From the IMG/VR virus record IMGVR_UViG_3300046004_001429, positions 1 through 25,641 of that record: a stretch of DNA of 25,641 bases; one strand, written 5' to 3'. The notes under the pieces were generated by a model that saw only the letters and a list, made by a program, of their open reading frames with translations, was not told the origin of the DNA and ran no database searches. This stretch comes from a virus. This document shows positions 5,942 to 16,900 of the stretch, one piece after another (position 1 is the stretch's first letter; each line of letters begins with the position of its first letter). The position numbers and the translations under genes were made by a program.

Positions 5942-6160
5942 TTAGTCCGACAACTGATTTTGACGTTTGTCTTGCGACAAAGAGGTGAGCAAACTTTTTA
6001 CCTTTTCGGCATGGCGTTTGATTCCACTTTTTTCATACTGTCTTCTGAGTTTTGAAAATTCAGTATGAGAAATATCGAATTTTATTTTTTCATTTTGAAT
6101 GCAGATAGCATAGCCTGAATCTTCTATGAATACCGCAAAATTAACATCTCTAATAATCAT
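5942..6160 (-). CDS. Hypothetical 72-aa protein in tail-tip cassette
   Basis: Starts MIIRDVNFAVFIEDSG; its ATG overlaps the upstream TGA (ATGA). The N-terminal half looks like two or three beta strands (including YAICIQNEKIKFD) and the C-terminal half is basic and helical (KRHAEKVKSLLTSLSQDK). No family recognised. Overlap with its neighbour implies translational coupling with the 113-aa gene. Confidence 0.6.
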   Translation of the reverse strand: MIIRDVNFAVFIEDSGYAICIQNEKIKFDISHTEFSKLRRQYEKSGIKRHAEKVKSLLTSLSQDKRQNQLSD

Positions 6161-6498
6161 GATTTAACTAGATAAGATACAACACCAAGTCCATCAATAA
6201 CGTCATCTCTGGTCAAAACGGCATAAAAAATACCGTCTTCTTCTACAACAGAAACATTATTGAACATCCTAAATCCGTCTTCCAAGTCATACACATACAT
6301 CATTCCAAAAAGTAAGTCACCCGCTGGAATTGACGGCAAAATCATTCTATTGCTATCAAGTGCTGTCTTTTGTGTCGTCACAATATCAAAACGAGCAATA
6401 TCTTTAACAATTGTCGTCCCAATTACCTCAACGCTTGATTTGACTTGCGTGATAGTAACTTCGGACTTCAAAAGAGATATGCTTACTTCTGAAATCAT
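6157..6498 (-). CDS. Hypothetical 113-aa protein in tail-tip cassette
   Basis: Starts MISEVSISLLKSEVTITQ; the ATG overlaps the stop of the BppU-like gene upstream (ATGA). It is beta-rich with no cysteine and no membrane segment. A conspicuous segment, PAGDLLFGMMYVYDLEDGFRM, lies around residues 58-78. Probably a structural partner of the preceding protein; function not recognised. Confidence 0.6.
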   Translation of the reverse strand: MISEVSISLLKSEVTITQVKSSVEVIGTTIVKDIARFDIVTTQKTALDSNRMILPSIPAGDLLFGMMYVYDLEDGFRMFNNVSVVEEDGIFYAVLTRDDVIDGLGVVSYLVKS

Positions 6499-6854
6499 AA
6501 CGACGCGAGCGTAACGCTTGGAATAACCGCAATTTTTTGCGTATAGTCACCAATCGGTGGTGCAAGCGTTTCTATCTCTCCAGACGCGCTAATTGCTTGC
6601 AAGCCATAAAGATAGCCGCCTTTTTTTAATTTCTCAGTTTTAGATGCTGGAACTGTCAAAAAACAACTGCTTTTTGAATCCAAATCTCCAGAGCCAGCGA
6701 CATGAGAAACTTGCAAAACCGCATCTGAATCGAGATCGCTAAACGACTTTTTTAGTGTCAAATAAAATTTAAACCCCCTTATATCAACATCAGCTGGGTA
6801 ATTTATTTTTAGCGTGTAATCGTCGCCAATTCTAATGTCTGGAATAACTGCCAT
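6495..6854 (-). CDS. Ig-like tail/baseplate protein resembling the N-terminal domain of BppU
   Basis: The 119-residue protein has the pattern DIRIGDDYTLKI, then DIRGFKFYLTLKK, then a Tyr-containing GGYLYGLQAIS near residue 83, then ETLAPPIGDYTQ. This is the layout of small immunoglobulin-like domains found in phage baseplate upper proteins and in many stand-alone tail-tip proteins. They act as adaptors that hold fibres on the tail tip. The match is by eye and moderate. Start: ATG with AGG upstream, 70 bases after the previous long gene. Confidence 0.6.
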   Translation of the reverse strand: MAVIPDIRIGDDYTLKINYPADVDIRGFKFYLTLKKSFSDLDSDAVLQVSHVAGSGDLDSKSSCFLTVPASKTEKLKKGGYLYGLQAISASGEIETLAPPIGDYTQKIAVIPSVTLASL

Positions 6855-6856
6855 TT

Positions 6857-6934
6857 TTATGCCTGATTTTTTTCCAAAATTTCTAATTTTCTATCTTTTG
6901 TCAATAAATTCAAATCAACAAGATTTACACCCAA
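6857..6934 (-). CDS. Possible 25-aa micro-ORF or remnant
   Basis: A TTG-started frame fills the 70-base gap between two tail genes and overlaps the end of the upstream one in the -1 frame; it reads VDLNLLTKDRKLEILEKN near its end. There is no clear Shine-Dalgarno sequence. It could be a tiny real gene, a decayed C-terminus, or an alternative end of the upstream protein; the evidence is weak. Confidence 0.2.
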   Translation of the reverse strand: MGVNLVDLNLLTKDRKLEILEKNQA

Positions 6935-7287
6935 TTCAAAACAGGCAATGCTTCATTTTTATAAAACGCTTGCCATGTTGCATCCCATAATTCGACTGCC
7001 CGTTGCGCCTCTGCTTTCCAATCTGCATTTGTTGATTTTAATAACGCCGTCGCTTCCCCGATAGAATCAATGTTTTTCAAATCTAAAAACGCTTGAAAAT
7101 CTGATTCGATTTGCGTTTCGGGATGAATCGCAAAAATTGGTGCATGAAAATTTAAGCCGTCATAAGTGCTACCAAGCAATGACACATCATAAGAATCAAC
7201 GGCAATTAAATCAGGTGATTCAGGCAATTCCTCGGCTGTTTCCGTGATGCTTGTCACGATTCCATTTGTAAGTTGTGCATAATACAT
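6925..7287 (-). CDS. Tail fibre-associated protein, possibly a fibre assembly protein
   Basis: The 120-residue product starts MYYAQLTNGIVTSITETAEE, a short beta-like N terminus of the kind seen in many fibre assembly or adaptor proteins. It then has a helical C-terminal half (DFQAFLDLKNIDSIGEA, then KAEAQRAVELWDATWQ) ending in PVLNWV. The combination of a short N-terminal strand region and a helical Trp-containing tail resembles small proteins next to fibre genes, but I cannot name the family. It starts one base after its upstream neighbour stops. Confidence 0.6.
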   Translation of the reverse strand: MYYAQLTNGIVTSITETAEELPESPDLIAVDSYDVSLLGSTYDGLNFHAPIFAIHPETQIESDFQAFLDLKNIDSIGEATALLKSTNADWKAEAQRAVELWDATWQAFYKNEALPVLNWV

Positions 7288-7288
7288 T

Positions 7289-7552
7289 TCAATAAAATTC
7301 CGTTAATTCCCAGCTAAAATAACTTCCGCCAGCAGTGTTAAATCTTGACGCAGTTATCGTTGTTGAGTTTGTTAATTGCCCGAAAGGTAGTTCATAACTG
7401 ACTGAACCCAACGACCCCAAAAATCTAAGTTCGGTTTTTACAGGATTTACAGCAGTAATCGTCTGTGTAAGATTTGTCGTTCCTGCCTGCAAATAAATAA
7501 CACCTCTTTGTATCGACTTAATTCCCGCAGGTGCCGTTATATTCTGTCCCAT
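7289..7552 (-). CDS. Small conserved-looking tail-tip protein (87 aa)
   Basis: Residues IKSIQRGVIYLQ near the N terminus, a central TELRFLGSLG, and LTNSTTITASRF before the end follow a pattern I recognise from small beta-rich proteins next to fibre genes in several tailed phages and prophages. No enzyme motif. It has a good GAGGAA ribosome-binding site made from the end of the upstream gene, two bases away. Confidence 0.65.
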   Translation of the reverse strand: MGQNITAPAGIKSIQRGVIYLQAGTTNLTQTITAVNPVKTELRFLGSLGSVSYELPFGQLTNSTTITASRFNTAGGSYFSWELTEFY

Positions 7553-7554
7553 CG

Positions 7555-7866
7555 TTATTCCTCGAAACCATAAACATTAACGCTAATACCTGTCGCACTT
7601 GCATAAGCCACGATGTTTTTTGCTGCAACAGCACTAAGACCAGACAGCTCTAATGCCGAATTTCCCACTAATGAAAAATCATAAAGTCGCCATTCTGCCA
7701 AAGCTGGCGTTGTCGTTGCAGCAGCATGAGCAAGTCTGATATTGATTGGTGATGCTGTGCGATTTGCAAAACTAACGCTAAAAACCCCCGTCAATCCCGC
7801 CGTAATCGTTCGCAAAGTTGTGTTTGTTGTTGCAGCTAAATCTGCTGAGTTATTGAAAAATGCCAC
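7555..7866 (-). CDS. Small beta-sandwich tail-tip protein (103 aa)
   Basis: GTG start immediately after the TAA of the preceding gene. The sequence has the pattern of short phage beta proteins: a hydrophobic strand (VFSVSFANRT), PINIRLAHA, AEWRLYDFSL, and the ending SVNVYGFEE. Similar proteins occur in pairs with the 87-aa type found just downstream here. They are assumed to be tail-tip or fibre-base subunits; a precise role is not known to me. Confidence 0.65.
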   Translation of the reverse strand: MAFFNNSADLAATTNTTLRTITAGLTGVFSVSFANRTASPINIRLAHAAATTTPALAEWRLYDFSLVGNSALELSGLSAVAAKNIVAYASATGISVNVYGFEE

Positions 7867-8532
7867 TTACTTACCCATTAAAAAAAGTGTTTTACTGCGC
7901 GAAAACTTCTCTGTGTCGAGTTCATTTAATGCCGCTTGAACAGTTGTTGCTGAAATCCCCCCTGCGGGCGTATTTGTTACGTTAGTTGCCGTTGTATTAT
8001 CACCTTTCGCGCCTGTCGCACCTTGAATTCCGCTGACACTGATATTCCAATCTGCAACCACTCCATCCCCTTTTGCCGCAAAAACATTTACAACAAGAGA
8101 AGTGCCGCTGTATGACGTGACTTGCCCATACATATTGGCTTCGTTTGGCATGTCAGGGAAAACCATCGTGACAAACTGTCCAGCTTGAAATTGTTTGCCG
8201 CTTTGCGTAGTAAATGTTTTTGAGCCAGTTCCGATTGCAAGAATTGTTGTTGATGTTGCCGTTAAGATTGCAGCACTATTTGCAGCGGCGGCGGCACTTG
8301 CAGCTGCCGCATTTGCACTCGCTGCTGCTGCATCAATGCTACTTGCAATACCTGATAATGATGTCGAAATTGAATTGATTACCCAATTGCAGACTGCAAT
8401 CATTTGAGCAAACATTGGAATCAATCTTATTGTTGCACCACCGTCTGCAAGCCCCGTCTCTGGATGATCATCATCAGTGACGGTCATTCCATTGCCGCCA
8501 AGCTCAGGCGGGAAAGTAACCCCATTTGCCAT
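7867..8532 (-). CDS. Tail fibre-type protein with Ala-rich coiled coil and short collagen-like stretch
   Basis: Domain order in the 221 residues: an N-terminal region with NGMTVTDDDHPETG; an almost pure Ala/Ser helix at about 68-92 (trimeric coiled-coil-like); a beta domain (FTTQSGKQFQAGQFVTMVF) of a type common in phage fibres; a short GATGAKGD collagen-like stretch; and ATTVQAALNELDTEKF near the end, another common fibre element. It probably forms the base of a side or central fibre attached to the tail tip. Its ATG abuts the TAA of the 323-aa tail protein. Confidence 0.75.
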   Translation of the reverse strand: MANGVTFPPELGGNGMTVTDDDHPETGLADGGATIRLIPMFAQMIAVCNWVINSISTSLSGIASSIDAAAASANAAAASAAAAANSAAILTATSTTILAIGTGSKTFTTQSGKQFQAGQFVTMVFPDMPNEANMYGQVTSYSGTSLVVNVFAAKGDGVVADWNISVSGIQGATGAKGDNTTATNVTNTPAGGISATTVQAALNELDTEKFSRSKTLFLMGK

Positions 8533-9504
8533 TTAAACTATCTCCTCAAGTTTTAGCGCAGTTGCAAAGCCGTTGACGTAAGGCATATCAACGGGTGATA
8601 AATCTGAAAAATTACACAAAAATGAACGCTGATAAAAAGACTTGTCGGTTGTCATATTGATGCCGCCGTCGCCATTGACACTGCCTTTATATTCAGGTTT
8701 TGAAAAGGCATAAAGCATTTCACCCGTCAAACCAACTTCGCGCTGTGCGTCGTAAAATCCACCAAATGCCTCATCTTTATCAAGATGTTTAAGCACACAA
8801 GAAAGTGTTCGCATTTTTGAGCGAACAAAATGATATTTCGTGCAGCTTTTCGCACGAGTTGTTTCACTTAAATCGAGATAACCCTGTGAAATATTGCCGT
8901 ATTCGGGATTGTTTTTTGGCTCAAGCGTGCGACCTAAAAACACCCGTCCGAATTCCAAATAATTATCCAAATTATTTGTGTCGGTAATAGTGATAAGTAG
9001 CGACATGATTTCGTAATTTTTATCAGGATAAAACGTGGCAAGTGGCGTGTATTCTCGCAATCTGTCACTTTCGATTGTGCCGTACCACCAATTCGGGTCG
9101 GTAAATGGGTATTTTCCGCTTTCAGGTGCAAATAAACGCGGATACGCAAAATAATTCAAACCGCTATCAAATTGTGAGGTTTTGCCATTTGAAATTTGAA
9201 TAGCCGTATTCGCAAAGTCGGAATTGTAAAAACCTAAAATTCGCACTTTTGCATTAGTTGTAAAATTGTGATTCGCAATGGCAATGCAACCAATTTCGCG
9301 TCGCTTTGGCAAAACCAAGCCGAACGTTATGCTAATTTCCGAGCCGTTTGCATTCACACCATTTACTGTGCGAGCAACTTTTTTCAACACAGGATTTTTG
9401 ATATTTGAAAGCGGCAATGTTGGCAGCCAATTTACGCCTGTTGCGCCTATCGTGCATTCGTCTACTCGATTTGGATAACTAAGTGAAATGTTGGATTGCG
9501 CCAT
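8533..9504 (-). CDS. Siphovirus tail-tip structural protein (323 aa)
   Basis: It begins MAQSNISLSYPNRVDECTIG, has a beta-rich core with many aromatic residues (NWWYGTIESDRLREY at about 138-152), and a C-terminal half containing TLSCVLKHLDKDEAFGGFYD and RSFLCNFSDLSPVDM. Its position two genes after the tape measure, between the hub-like protein and the fibre cassette, fits a distal tail or tip component of a non-contractile tail. Genes of this size and place occur in many Mu-like siphophages. Its start overlaps the upstream stop (TGATG). Confidence 0.65.
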   Translation of the reverse strand: MAQSNISLSYPNRVDECTIGATGVNWLPTLPLSNIKNPVLKKVARTVNGVNANGSEISITFGLVLPKRREIGCIAIANHNFTTNAKVRILGFYNSDFANTAIQISNGKTSQFDSGLNYFAYPRLFAPESGKYPFTDPNWWYGTIESDRLREYTPLATFYPDKNYEIMSLLITITDTNNLDNYLEFGRVFLGRTLEPKNNPEYGNISQGYLDLSETTRAKSCTKYHFVRSKMRTLSCVLKHLDKDEAFGGFYDAQREVGLTGEMLYAFSKPEYKGSVNGDGGINMTTDKSFYQRSFLCNFSDLSPVDMPYVNGFATALKLEEIV

Positions 9505-10985
9505 CAGCCAATTACTCCCAAAACAATTTCTTTTCTTTTAGCATCAACTTCATAAGAAATAACGGTCATCAGCCTGCCCATGCCATAACCCAAACTACTT
9601 GTCGAAACGGTGATTCCCTGCCCAATTTCCAATGCAGGTATTTCATGCACAATCGCGGTGATTTGCACTACGTCACAGCGGGAGGCGGATAAATTCAAAA
9701 GGCGCGTTGCCACAGCAATAGCATCCGCCTCATTAACCAGTACGCTTTCGATTTCAATTGCACTTGCAAGGGGATGACGAGCTAAAACGGCATCATCTTT
9801 GACGTAAGCACTTCGATAATCACGCGCAAGTAGCGATTTTCTCGAGGCTGTCACAGTGCTTGCGAGTTCGGTTTCTTGCTGTACGGTTTCTATTTTTCCA
9901 TATTTAATGAGACAGGACGTGTAAGGAATGCCATTTTTTCCCAGCCCAATGCCTGAACGCGAAATACCGTTTTCGGTGATTTCGCTATCTGTAACTTCAA
10001 AACTAGAAACCGTAGCGAGCCGGGTTAAATGCGCGTGCATCACATCAGCAATAAAAAACCAATGCGCCCCGCAACTTGAAATGATTTTATTGAGCAATTC
10101 AGCGGTCGAAGTTTCACTTGTGACATATAAGCCAACTTGCCCGACCGCATTTAAAGTTGCTTTTGATGTCGAATCAAATGAAATGGCGGGCGTTAATTCG
10201 CTCAAAATAGCGTCAAAAACATCACCCGCTAAAATCGCGCTATCGCTTGCATCGCCTGTCACGGTTCCAACTGGTGCTGCTCCCAATCTAATGTATCCGC
10301 AGCATCTAATGAACTGCCCAGCTGCAACAGTATCGGTTTGGAATGTAGCAAAGTTATCCCATGTGTAAGTCACTCCCAGAGTCAACGCCAAGCCCTTGTC
10401 ATAAACAGCATTAACAATGCAAGTCTGGCGATCTGAAAATTGATAAATCAAACGATAAGATGTGTTGACTAGCACGGGCGACGCATTCGCTACTTTGCCA
10501 AACACACGCGGCTTTACACTGCCTTTGATGTCAGTCGCAACACCCTCAATGCCCGCAGGCAAAACGTTAGAGCCTGCATATTTCGTATTAGGATGAGTGC
10601 GTTGCAACACTTCCGACATCGAGCGAATCGGAATAAAGATAGACCCAGATTCTTCGTGCGGTGCATCCGCTCTCACGCTCAAGTAATCGATAATTGTGCC
10701 GTCATCGCTGACCAGCGATAAAACGCAAGAGCTGTTATCAAGCGCGTAATCACACAAATAATTCAATTCACCGTCAATGTTAATGAGCTCAATTTCCCCA
10801 ACTGACGGATCAGCAAAAATATCAAGCACACCGCCATCATTGGGTGAAATCTTGATTAGTGCGGGCTGCAACATGCGTTGCTCGTAGAAAATGCCATCCA
10901 GAACAATCCCTTCATCACCAAAATGAAGTGTCACGGGATTGTTACTCGCATCAAGCGCGTTAATTTTAACTATCCAAACACTCAT
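9504..10985 (-). CDS. Tail-tip/baseplate hub-like protein (493 aa)
   Basis: The first half (VWIVKINALD, then LHFGDEGIVLDGIFYEQRM, then VGEIELINIDGELNYLCDYA) resembles N-terminal parts of siphovirus distal tail proteins, in which 'element, no, line' geometry is read from a beta-sandwich. The middle holds a domain with STAELLNKIISSCGAHWFF, like hub proteins that recruit the tip, and the end is beta-rich. Known siphoviruses encode such a protein right after the tape measure, where it closes the tube and anchors fibres. The ATG overlaps the tape measure stop. The detailed domain assignment is by eye. Confidence 0.7.
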   Translation of the reverse strand: MSVWIVKINALDASNNPVTLHFGDEGIVLDGIFYEQRMLQPALIKISPNDGGVLDIFADPSVGEIELINIDGELNYLCDYALDNSSCVLSLVSDDGTIIDYLSVRADAPHEESGSIFIPIRSMSEVLQRTHPNTKYAGSNVLPAGIEGVATDIKGSVKPRVFGKVANASPVLVNTSYRLIYQFSDRQTCIVNAVYDKGLALTLGVTYTWDNFATFQTDTVAAGQFIRCCGYIRLGAAPVGTVTGDASDSAILAGDVFDAILSELTPAISFDSTSKATLNAVGQVGLYVTSETSTAELLNKIISSCGAHWFFIADVMHAHLTRLATVSSFEVTDSEITENGISRSGIGLGKNGIPYTSCLIKYGKIETVQQETELASTVTASRKSLLARDYRSAYVKDDAVLARHPLASAIEIESVLVNEADAIAVATRLLNLSASRCDVVQITAIVHEIPALEIGQGITVSTSSLGYGMGRLMTVISYEVDAKRKEIVLGVIG

Positions 10986-13900
10986 TGACGTGCCTGTATT
11001 CTTGTTTTCGACTGAATTTTGTCGAGTGAATTTGCTTGCTTACGATTTTCTTGAAGCGCAGCCTGCATTACAGAAACTAACGCGGCTAAGTTACGATTTT
11101 GCTCATCCGATTGCTTTAGCTGCTCTTGTAATTTCCCGTTAATTTCTTCGAGTTTTTTAATCGTTTCAGCGTTATTGCTTGAACCCGAATCGTTTGAAGC
11201 AGGGCGATGTAACATCACAGGAATTGAATAGCCATTAGGCAATGTCGATAACGAGCCGGGAAAATGATTTGCGGTATTCGTACTGTAGTTGGCACCATCT
11301 GTAAGCGGTTGATTCATGAATGCTTGCGTAGCTGTAATATACTCCTGCATAGCTACAATGTTCGTGTAATCATCCCCGTAACCCGCATTGACCGCTTGCG
11401 ATTCTAAAAACGAGTTTCCTTGCGCTGTATTTGCTTGATTTTGCATTGCTTGAGCTTGCAAAATCAGCGCAGTATTAGCTTTATCAATCGCAATCTGCGC
11501 TTCATTTCCCATCTCAAAAAAAGCTGTTTTTAAATTAGCAACATTAGCGGTGGCTGTTGCGGTTTGAATATCGACAATCCTATCAACACTGATACCATTT
11601 AAGCCCATTAAGCTTATGTTAACATCGTGGATATTTAGCTTTGCGGCTTCGTTTTTAACTACTAAATCAATTGGATTTACAGCTAAATCAGCAAGCAATA
11701 AATCGTAAGATGTTTGGATTTTTCCAGCAGTATCCGTTGAGAATCTATCAGCAATACTTTTGAAAGCATCATCAATTTTCGAGAGTTTTTCCCCGGTATC
11801 AAAATTTGCTGAATTGATAACAAAATCCAAATAGGCTTGAATGCCATTTTTTTCAGTAAATGATTTCAGCAGCGCATCAATAAATTCGCTATTTGCACCT
11901 GCTGATTTTGCATTTACGACTGATAAAACGAGTTTGCTATCCGCATCTAATTTTAGCGCATTTATGGCATTTGGGTTTGCATCGTAAGCGGCTTTATCTT
12001 TAGCAACTTGCGAAACCAAGCCATCAAAAACAACACCTAATCCCACTGGCAAATCATAGATACCACTTTTAATTTGCTCCAAAGCACCAAGCTGTAATTG
12101 CTCAATTGGGATAGATTTTTCAAGCCCTGACACGTCACTAACAACTTGCTCAATCATTTTCATACCCGCTTCACTTGAGCCGTAATAGTTTTTGATTGAT
12201 TCAATAAACGTGTCGGCATATCCCGTAATTCCACCCAAGGCAGCGCGTTTTTCTTCGGCACTTGAACCTATACCTTTTGCGATACTGAGCTGTGCAGCAA
12301 AGGATTTTCCTGCATAGTCAATTTGTGTAGTTGGCGTGCCGATTTTGGTTGCTTGAGCAGCATCAACCCAAGTCTTAATTGAACGGCTAAAGTCCATAAG
12401 GTAATTTACTGCTTCGACTTTTACTTTTGAAAGTGCATCGTTATAGGCTTTTTGCGCGTCTTTTGCATCGCCAAGCAATGAAACGGTTCGCGCTAAATTC
12501 GCATCAAGCGGATGATTAAGATAAGCATTGATGACAGTATCGATTGTTTCGCCAACGCCACTTAATGCGGTGTCAAGCGAATTAGTCGCCGCATCTGCTT
12601 TCCATTTTAAAAATCCATTTTCGCCCAACGCCAACTTCATGTTTTCGTCGGTTATTTGCATTGCTTTGTCGATTCCACCCAATGCGTCTACAAATTTGTT
12701 TGCGCTTGAAATGAAATCACTGGCAGTCATTGAATCAGCTATTTTCTTATTTGTAGCGAGGTAAATGTTTTGTATGAATAACATATTATTCAGAATTTCA
12801 CCACCCGCTTTTGTTAAATAAGTTTCGAAATCTTTATTGTATTTTTTGAGTGCGTCATCATAAAAAACTTGTGCCTCTGCAACCCCAGACTTAGATTGTT
12901 GCGCTTTGACTAACGCTAAATTCGCATCATCTACAGACTTGTAAGCGTTATCTTTTTCAGCGTTTGTTTTGGCAACGCCCGAAATTACCCCCCCGAATAC
13001 ATCAAGCTTTCCTACACCCGCCAATCCTAAATCCTTTGAAAGCATCATGATATTAAGACTCGATTGAAATGCGCTTGCGGATTGCCCACCCGTTAATTTT
13101 TCATTCTTAACGTAATTATTCCAATCCAAGGTGATAGTTGACATAGCGTCTTGCAAGGATTTTTGTAATTCATCACCGACCAAATTACTGGCATTGCTAA
13201 AACTTTTTGACACCGCATCTGCGAGTGTCATTGTCATCGTGGCAGCTTCAAACATTGACATTCCCAATAAATCCATTGAATCCATTAACTCGATTGAAAA
13301 TGAATAATTGTCTTTGCCTGCTATTCCTAGCGCGTACATTTTAGCTGTTACAATTTCTAAAGCTGCCGAACTAGAACCCGCTGCATCCGAAACATCTTTT
13401 AAAATTTCTTCATTCGTTTTCCCCGATCTAGCCAACGCCTTTAAGCGCCTGCCAACATAATCAATAAATTCGACTGGCTTTTGCGCTAATTCAAAAAGCA
13501 GAGTATTTCCTGTTGTTGTTTTTGAACTTGTTAAGCTACTTATTACTGCCGCCGTGTATTCTTTTGGATAAGCATCAATAAAAATCTGTAACCATTGCGA
13601 TGCCTTTTTTGCAGAAGCCGTATCAACATAACTTAATCGAGCAACTACTTGACTAAACAAGGTATCCGCCATTAAGGCGGAATCAAAAGAATTAGCATCA
13701 ATTCGATTGTTAATAGGGTTTTTTACTAGCGAATCTCTAAAAAGACTATTTGTTGTATCCGTTAGCAATCCGTTTGAAATATCAATTGAATTCAGTGTAT
13801 TAGCTAATCCCTGGACAATATCAGCCAATCCTTTGGTATAGTCTTTTTCTTCTTGAGTGAGTGCGTAATTCAGTCCTTGAGTTCTACCGTAACCAACTGA

Positions 13901-16900
13901 ACCAAGTGCCGTATCCCATTCACCGCGCCGTCCCTTCCAATCCCCAGAAACATTGTAATTATCACTCACCGTTGTGATATTTTTATAATCTGGTTTAGTA
14001 ACTTGAGATTGCAAAATATCTAAATCAAATTTCTTTTGTTTTCCAAAAAATGACCCAATGAACTTTCCAAAAACATCGCCCAGCACATAACCAATCATTG
14101 TGCCTAATCCAGGAAAAATCATTGTTCCGATAGCTGCACCCACCAATGATGAACCTACACGAATTATATTTTGCGTGGTAAAGCCATCTTTTATGATACT
14201 TCCTACCTGACTAATGACCGTTGCAATCGCGGCAACAGCCGCCGAAACGGGATTCATGAATGCAATAGCATAGGTTCCCGCGATACCTGAAACAGCATCA
14301 GCAACCGCAATTACTTTACTTGTTACGCCTTTTAAACTACTCCATTCACTGACCAGTGAATACACTTCCGTACCAACTGAAACAATAACAGCGACTGTAC
14401 CCAGTAATTTCTCCATTGATTTCGCAGCCGCTCCACCTACTTTGTCAAACACGGCATTTAGTTTTGATTCAGACAGTGACTTAACCGCATCTGTTGTTAA
14501 TCCAACGGCATCAGCTCCTTTTGCAATTAATTCCTTGCCAGCACCAAGAACATCCGCAATTGTCGCACTAATTCCCGTACTTAACTCCCCCAATCCTTTC
14601 ATGAAATCAGGAAAATAAGTGTTAAGTGATGAGCTAATGAATCCACCAATGGATTCTGCATTTTTATGAATTATTCCAAAACCGCTTGAAAGTACATCAC
14701 GCAAATTTTCATTATATTGATCGGCAAACTTACTGGCTTGCAAAAACACCATATTGCTCACAGCGGCATCCGTTTTAAGCATTAAACTTGCGTCAGCAGG
14801 TACGCCGTTGGGGTATTTTGAAGTTTGTGAAATGGTTGCAGCAATGCCACTGCCGTGTTTTTGCAAGCCCATGTAAGTACCCAGCGCAACTGCACCGACT
14901 AAAGCCGTCACTGTTCCGCCCAATCCACTAAATAACCCGCCCGTTGCACCGCTAAAACCGCTAAACATCTTTTGCACTAATCCTTGCGCGATAAAATCAA
15001 GAATGGTTGAGGTGATGCGGTTCATCATGCTTTTGAACATATCGCCAAGTGCTTGTGTTGCCGATTTGCCATTTAACGCAATGTCTTTGAACATCGTACC
15101 GAATGATTCGCCGATTTTTTTAGCAGATAAACCTAGGTCATTAACGAGCGTCATACTTTTGTTTATGTCATATTCGCGCATTAAATTAGCAATTCTTTCA
15201 TCGCTAAATTTATTTGCCCGTTGACTTGCCTCATATTGCTCACGGTCATTCATTGTTAATTCACGGCGGATTTTTTGCAGAGCCTCAACTTCGTTTTCGT
15301 AAGCCTTTGTGATTTGCTCGCTATTATCTTTTGTAAAATTACCAGTATCTTTCAAATAAGCATCAACCATTTCTTTTTGCTTATTCAAATACTCGTTTTC
15401 AGACATACCGCTACGTCCAGCGCGTAACTCCACGTCTATTTTTTCAAATTTACCGCGTGCAGTTTGCTCAAAAACACGTTGACGCTCGCGCTCTGCCTCG
15501 GTTAGTTTTTCAATTCCGACAGTAGATTTTTCAAACTCTGCGGCGATTTTTTGCTCATTTAACAAAAAGGTTTCGGGTTCTAATTTGCCACGCACTGCTG
15601 CCAAGTCACGCATATCGGCTTGATATTTTTTTAACGGATCGTTGTCGCTAAATTTATCAATTGCAGCCTGTTCTTTTTTGGCGGCACGCATCGCGTCGGT
15701 TTCTTCTTTGTGTGCGACTTTTTTCGCGGCAGATTCATTTTTGCGAATTTCACTGGCAAAAACCGTGTTGTGAATCATCAGCTTTTCTTGTGCTGATAAT
15801 TCGCGCCCTAAAGCAGCCGTTTGCGCTTTGAGCGTTTCGCCTTCTTCAATCACTAATTTTTTATGACTATCAGCAAAAAGTTTATCGAAAGCGAGGCGTT
15901 TATCGTTAGATTCCTTAACTTTTTTATCGGAAATATCGGCGGCGGTTGGCTGCAAATCTTTTAGAAATTGGTCTTGATTTGCCGCCACAGCGTTAGCGGC
16001 TTGTTTATTGGCTAAGTCATTAAGCGAGGCGCGTTGCATAATTGAGCTGCCATTTGCAGCAACTTGTTTTACGCTATTGCGTTTTTCGTAATCTGATTGA
16101 CCTAAAAAGTAATCGTAAGAACCCGTAACCAAACCGATTGCGTTATCTTTAATGCTTTTTAAAAACGAAATGCGCTCAACGAATTTGTTTACCGCTGAAA
16201 TTGCTCGTGAAATGCCGTTTAAAATATCATTCCAAATGACTTTTATTGTGCTTCCAAGTGTGGCACTTGTGCCATTGACGCTAATGGTTGAGTCTCTAAA
16301 TTCATATAATGCCGTTGCCGCAATGCCGATTGCTGTAGCGACTGCCACAAACGGATTTAACTGCATAGTTCTAGTTAAAATCGCCGTGTGAATTTCCGCC
16401 GCAATAACAGCCGCTTTGTAAGCAACAAAACCACCCACAGCAATACCTAGCGCATTTGCCAATTCTGTAACATGACCTGCGGCAAAACGCATCGATTCTG
16501 CAATACCTTGCGCTACGCCGCTTGTTTGTCCACCTTTTCCGATAAATTCAGTTAGCGCGTTGCCAATTAACGTAAAAGATTGACCAATGGTTAAAGGCAT
16601 TTGTGAAAACTCTTTCTCGATGCGCGGTACCATTTTTGCGAGTGCATCGGTTGTAACTTGTGTGGTTAATGCGCCCGCTTCAGCCATACGCTTAAATTCA
16701 GCCGTTGTTGCGCCAAGCCCGTCACGAATTGCCATTACAAGGCGCGGCGTTTGCTCTACCATTGAGCGCAATTCATCACCACCTAAACGATTGGACGCTA
16801 ACGCCTGTCCAAATTGAATGAGTGCATTTTTTGCTTCAACCGCACCTGAACCGCCAATAATAATGGCTTTATTGGTCGTTTCGACAAGGCGCAATAATTC

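Noticed and set aside
9928-10368. 146-aa plus-strand frame
   Set aside because: Fully antisense to the hub-like tail gene, with no recognisable domain or start signal.
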